From NCBI RefSeq assembly GCF_029887935.1, contig NZ_JARXRO010000014.1:680010-744009 (forward strand): a DNA stretch of 64,000 nucleotides, in the 5' to 3' direction. Shown here piece by piece: positions 62,407-64,000 of the stretch; the first letter of the stretch is position 1, and every line of letters begins with the position of its first letter. A program made the translations under genes and the position numbers. The notes below the pieces were generated by a model. The model made no database searches, had not been told where the DNA came from, and worked only from the letters and a program-made list of their open reading frames with translations. Source of the stretch: Luteimonas kalidii (GTDB taxonomy: Bacteria; Pseudomonadota; Gammaproteobacteria; Xanthomonadales; Xanthomonadaceae).

Positions 62407-62735
62407 GACGGAATTCCTCGTTGAAAGAGCGACGGGTTCTGCGGCTGGGTGCGCAGGACCCCATTCGGAGACTTCTCGCCCGCCGGCCGCGGCGTACTGC
62501 CCGGAGCCGTCGGAACGCAACACAAAAAACAAGGCAGACCGGTTGCCCGATCCGCCAGTACGGAGAACTGCAAGCGCAACAAAATGCCCCGCCTATGTGT
62601 CCCGGACACCTCCGGGACGGGCGAAGCGCATGCCGCGCGACAATTTCCCTGTCTGGCGAAGACGAGGAGCGTCCTGCCCCTCATTTCGCGGTATCGAGGG
62701 CGACTGGAGAACCGGCCTGCCCGCGAGAGTCGAAC

Positions 62736-62764
62736 ATTATGAAACCTTCACGGGCAGGATGCAA
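62736..62764 (-). promoter_or_regulatory. S10 operon promoter
   Basis: On the minus strand TTGCAT (62764-62759), a 17-bp spacer and CATAAT (62741-62736). An A6 tract about 15 bp further upstream could act as an UP element. It drives rpsJ onward with a leader of about 320 nt. Confidence 0.75.
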
Positions 62765-62915
62765 GCGATGCCGGCATCTTTTTTGCCCGGACGCGGGAGA
62801 TGAATCCTGAAGCCCGCTTCCCGCCCACCAGCAGAGCCGCTGGGCGGGCCAGGATGGGACGCTCCGGCGGGAGGCTCCGGCGGCCTTGCCAGGCCTCGCG
62901 GCCCGCGCGTCCCGC

Positions 62916-62939
62916 ACCCGCGCGCCGTGGCGCGCGGGT
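62916..62939 (-). terminator. Hairpin downstream of tuf
   Basis: ACCCGCGCGCC / GGCGCGCGGGT pairs over 10-11 bp with a minimal loop, 9 nt beyond the tuf stop. No U-tract, so it could be a pause/processing hairpin rather than a full terminator. Confidence 0.5.
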
Positions 62940-62947
62940 CTGTCACA

Positions 62948-64000
<1,053 letters not shown>

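Larger units (their letters stand above)
62407..62947. other. tuf-rpsJ spacer: tuf 3' hairpin, S10 promoter and leader
   Basis: This 541-bp region has no gene. From tuf to rpsJ it holds a tuf-proximal hairpin (62916-62939), a strong promoter (62736-62764) with an upstream A6 tract and palindrome GATGCCGGCATC (62767-62778), then a leader with a U6 run on the minus strand (62529-62524) preceded by a weak GGCA/TGCC stem. Confidence 0.65.

Noticed and set aside
62767..62784. GATGCCGGCATC followed by T6 as a plus-strand terminator
   Set aside because: No plus-strand gene ends here and the effective stem is only 4 bp. It lies just upstream of the S10 promoter, where the A-tract is better explained as an UP-like element.

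Overview
This is a high-GC, gene-dense stretch of a gammaproteobacterial chromosome. It most resembles the Xanthomonadaceae (Lysobacter, Luteimonas or Stenotrophomonas relatives). The evidence is the gene order rpsT | murJ-ribF-ileS-lspA...ispH, ffh divergent from ypjD, rpsP-rimM-trmD-rplS, the protein sequences themselves, and two GTAG-headed REP-like hairpins of the kind described from this family. The genus call is inference. I see no prophage, IS element, integron or CRISPR array.

Region 1 (1-13.6 kb) carries hslR, the translation operon rpsP-rimM-trmD-rplS, a class IV aminotransferase, ffh divergent from the cytochrome c assembly gene ypjD, a cysteine-synthase-like PLP enzyme, radA coupled to a PAP2-type membrane phosphatase, a GMC flavoprotein, tRNA-Thr(CGT), and a run of small proteins that includes a CxxCxxCC metal-binding protein.

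Region 2 (13.7-25.7 kb) is the isoprenoid/envelope block ispH...lspA-ileS-ribF-murJ facing rpsT, followed by obgE and rpmA-rplU. Between lspA and ispH sits a three-gene iron-associated membrane module (DUF3649, PepSY, DUF3325). A 19-bp Fur-box-like dyad precedes it.

Region 3 (25.8-35.5 kb) is accessory metabolism: a LysR regulator with a perfect dyad in front of it, divergent from an aldo/keto reductase, PhzF-like protein, MDR reductase and YczE-like membrane protein; then fadH, a SleB-type cell-wall hydrolase and prpE.

Region 4 (35.6-41.0 kb) holds two GT-C-like polytopic membrane proteins and a GT2 enzyme with C-terminal membrane segments, co-oriented behind mdh. It looks like a lipid-linked-sugar glycosylation module and is the least explained part of the window.

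Region 5 (41.1-47.7 kb) has an aspartate-type aminotransferase, ppiB divergent from typA, an RNA 2',3'-cyclic phosphodiesterase, a class II DAHP synthase and dsbB.

Region 6 (47.9-64 kb) is the tuf-S10-spc-alpha superoperon on the minus strand: tuf (5' end outside the window), rpsJ-rplCDWB-rpsS-rplV-rpsC-rplP-rpmC-rpsQ, rplNXE-rpsNH-rplFR-rpsE-rpmD-rplO-secY, rpsMKD-rpoA-rplQ. No rpmJ lies at its usual secY-rpsM position. Several spacers are unusually long and packed with perfect hairpins, notably on both sides of rpoA, and S3 and S5 carry Arg/Asp-rich tails. Most of the window is housekeeping; its novelty lies in the regulatory spacers, the iron module and the glycosyltransferase cluster rather than in an obviously new defence or mobile system.
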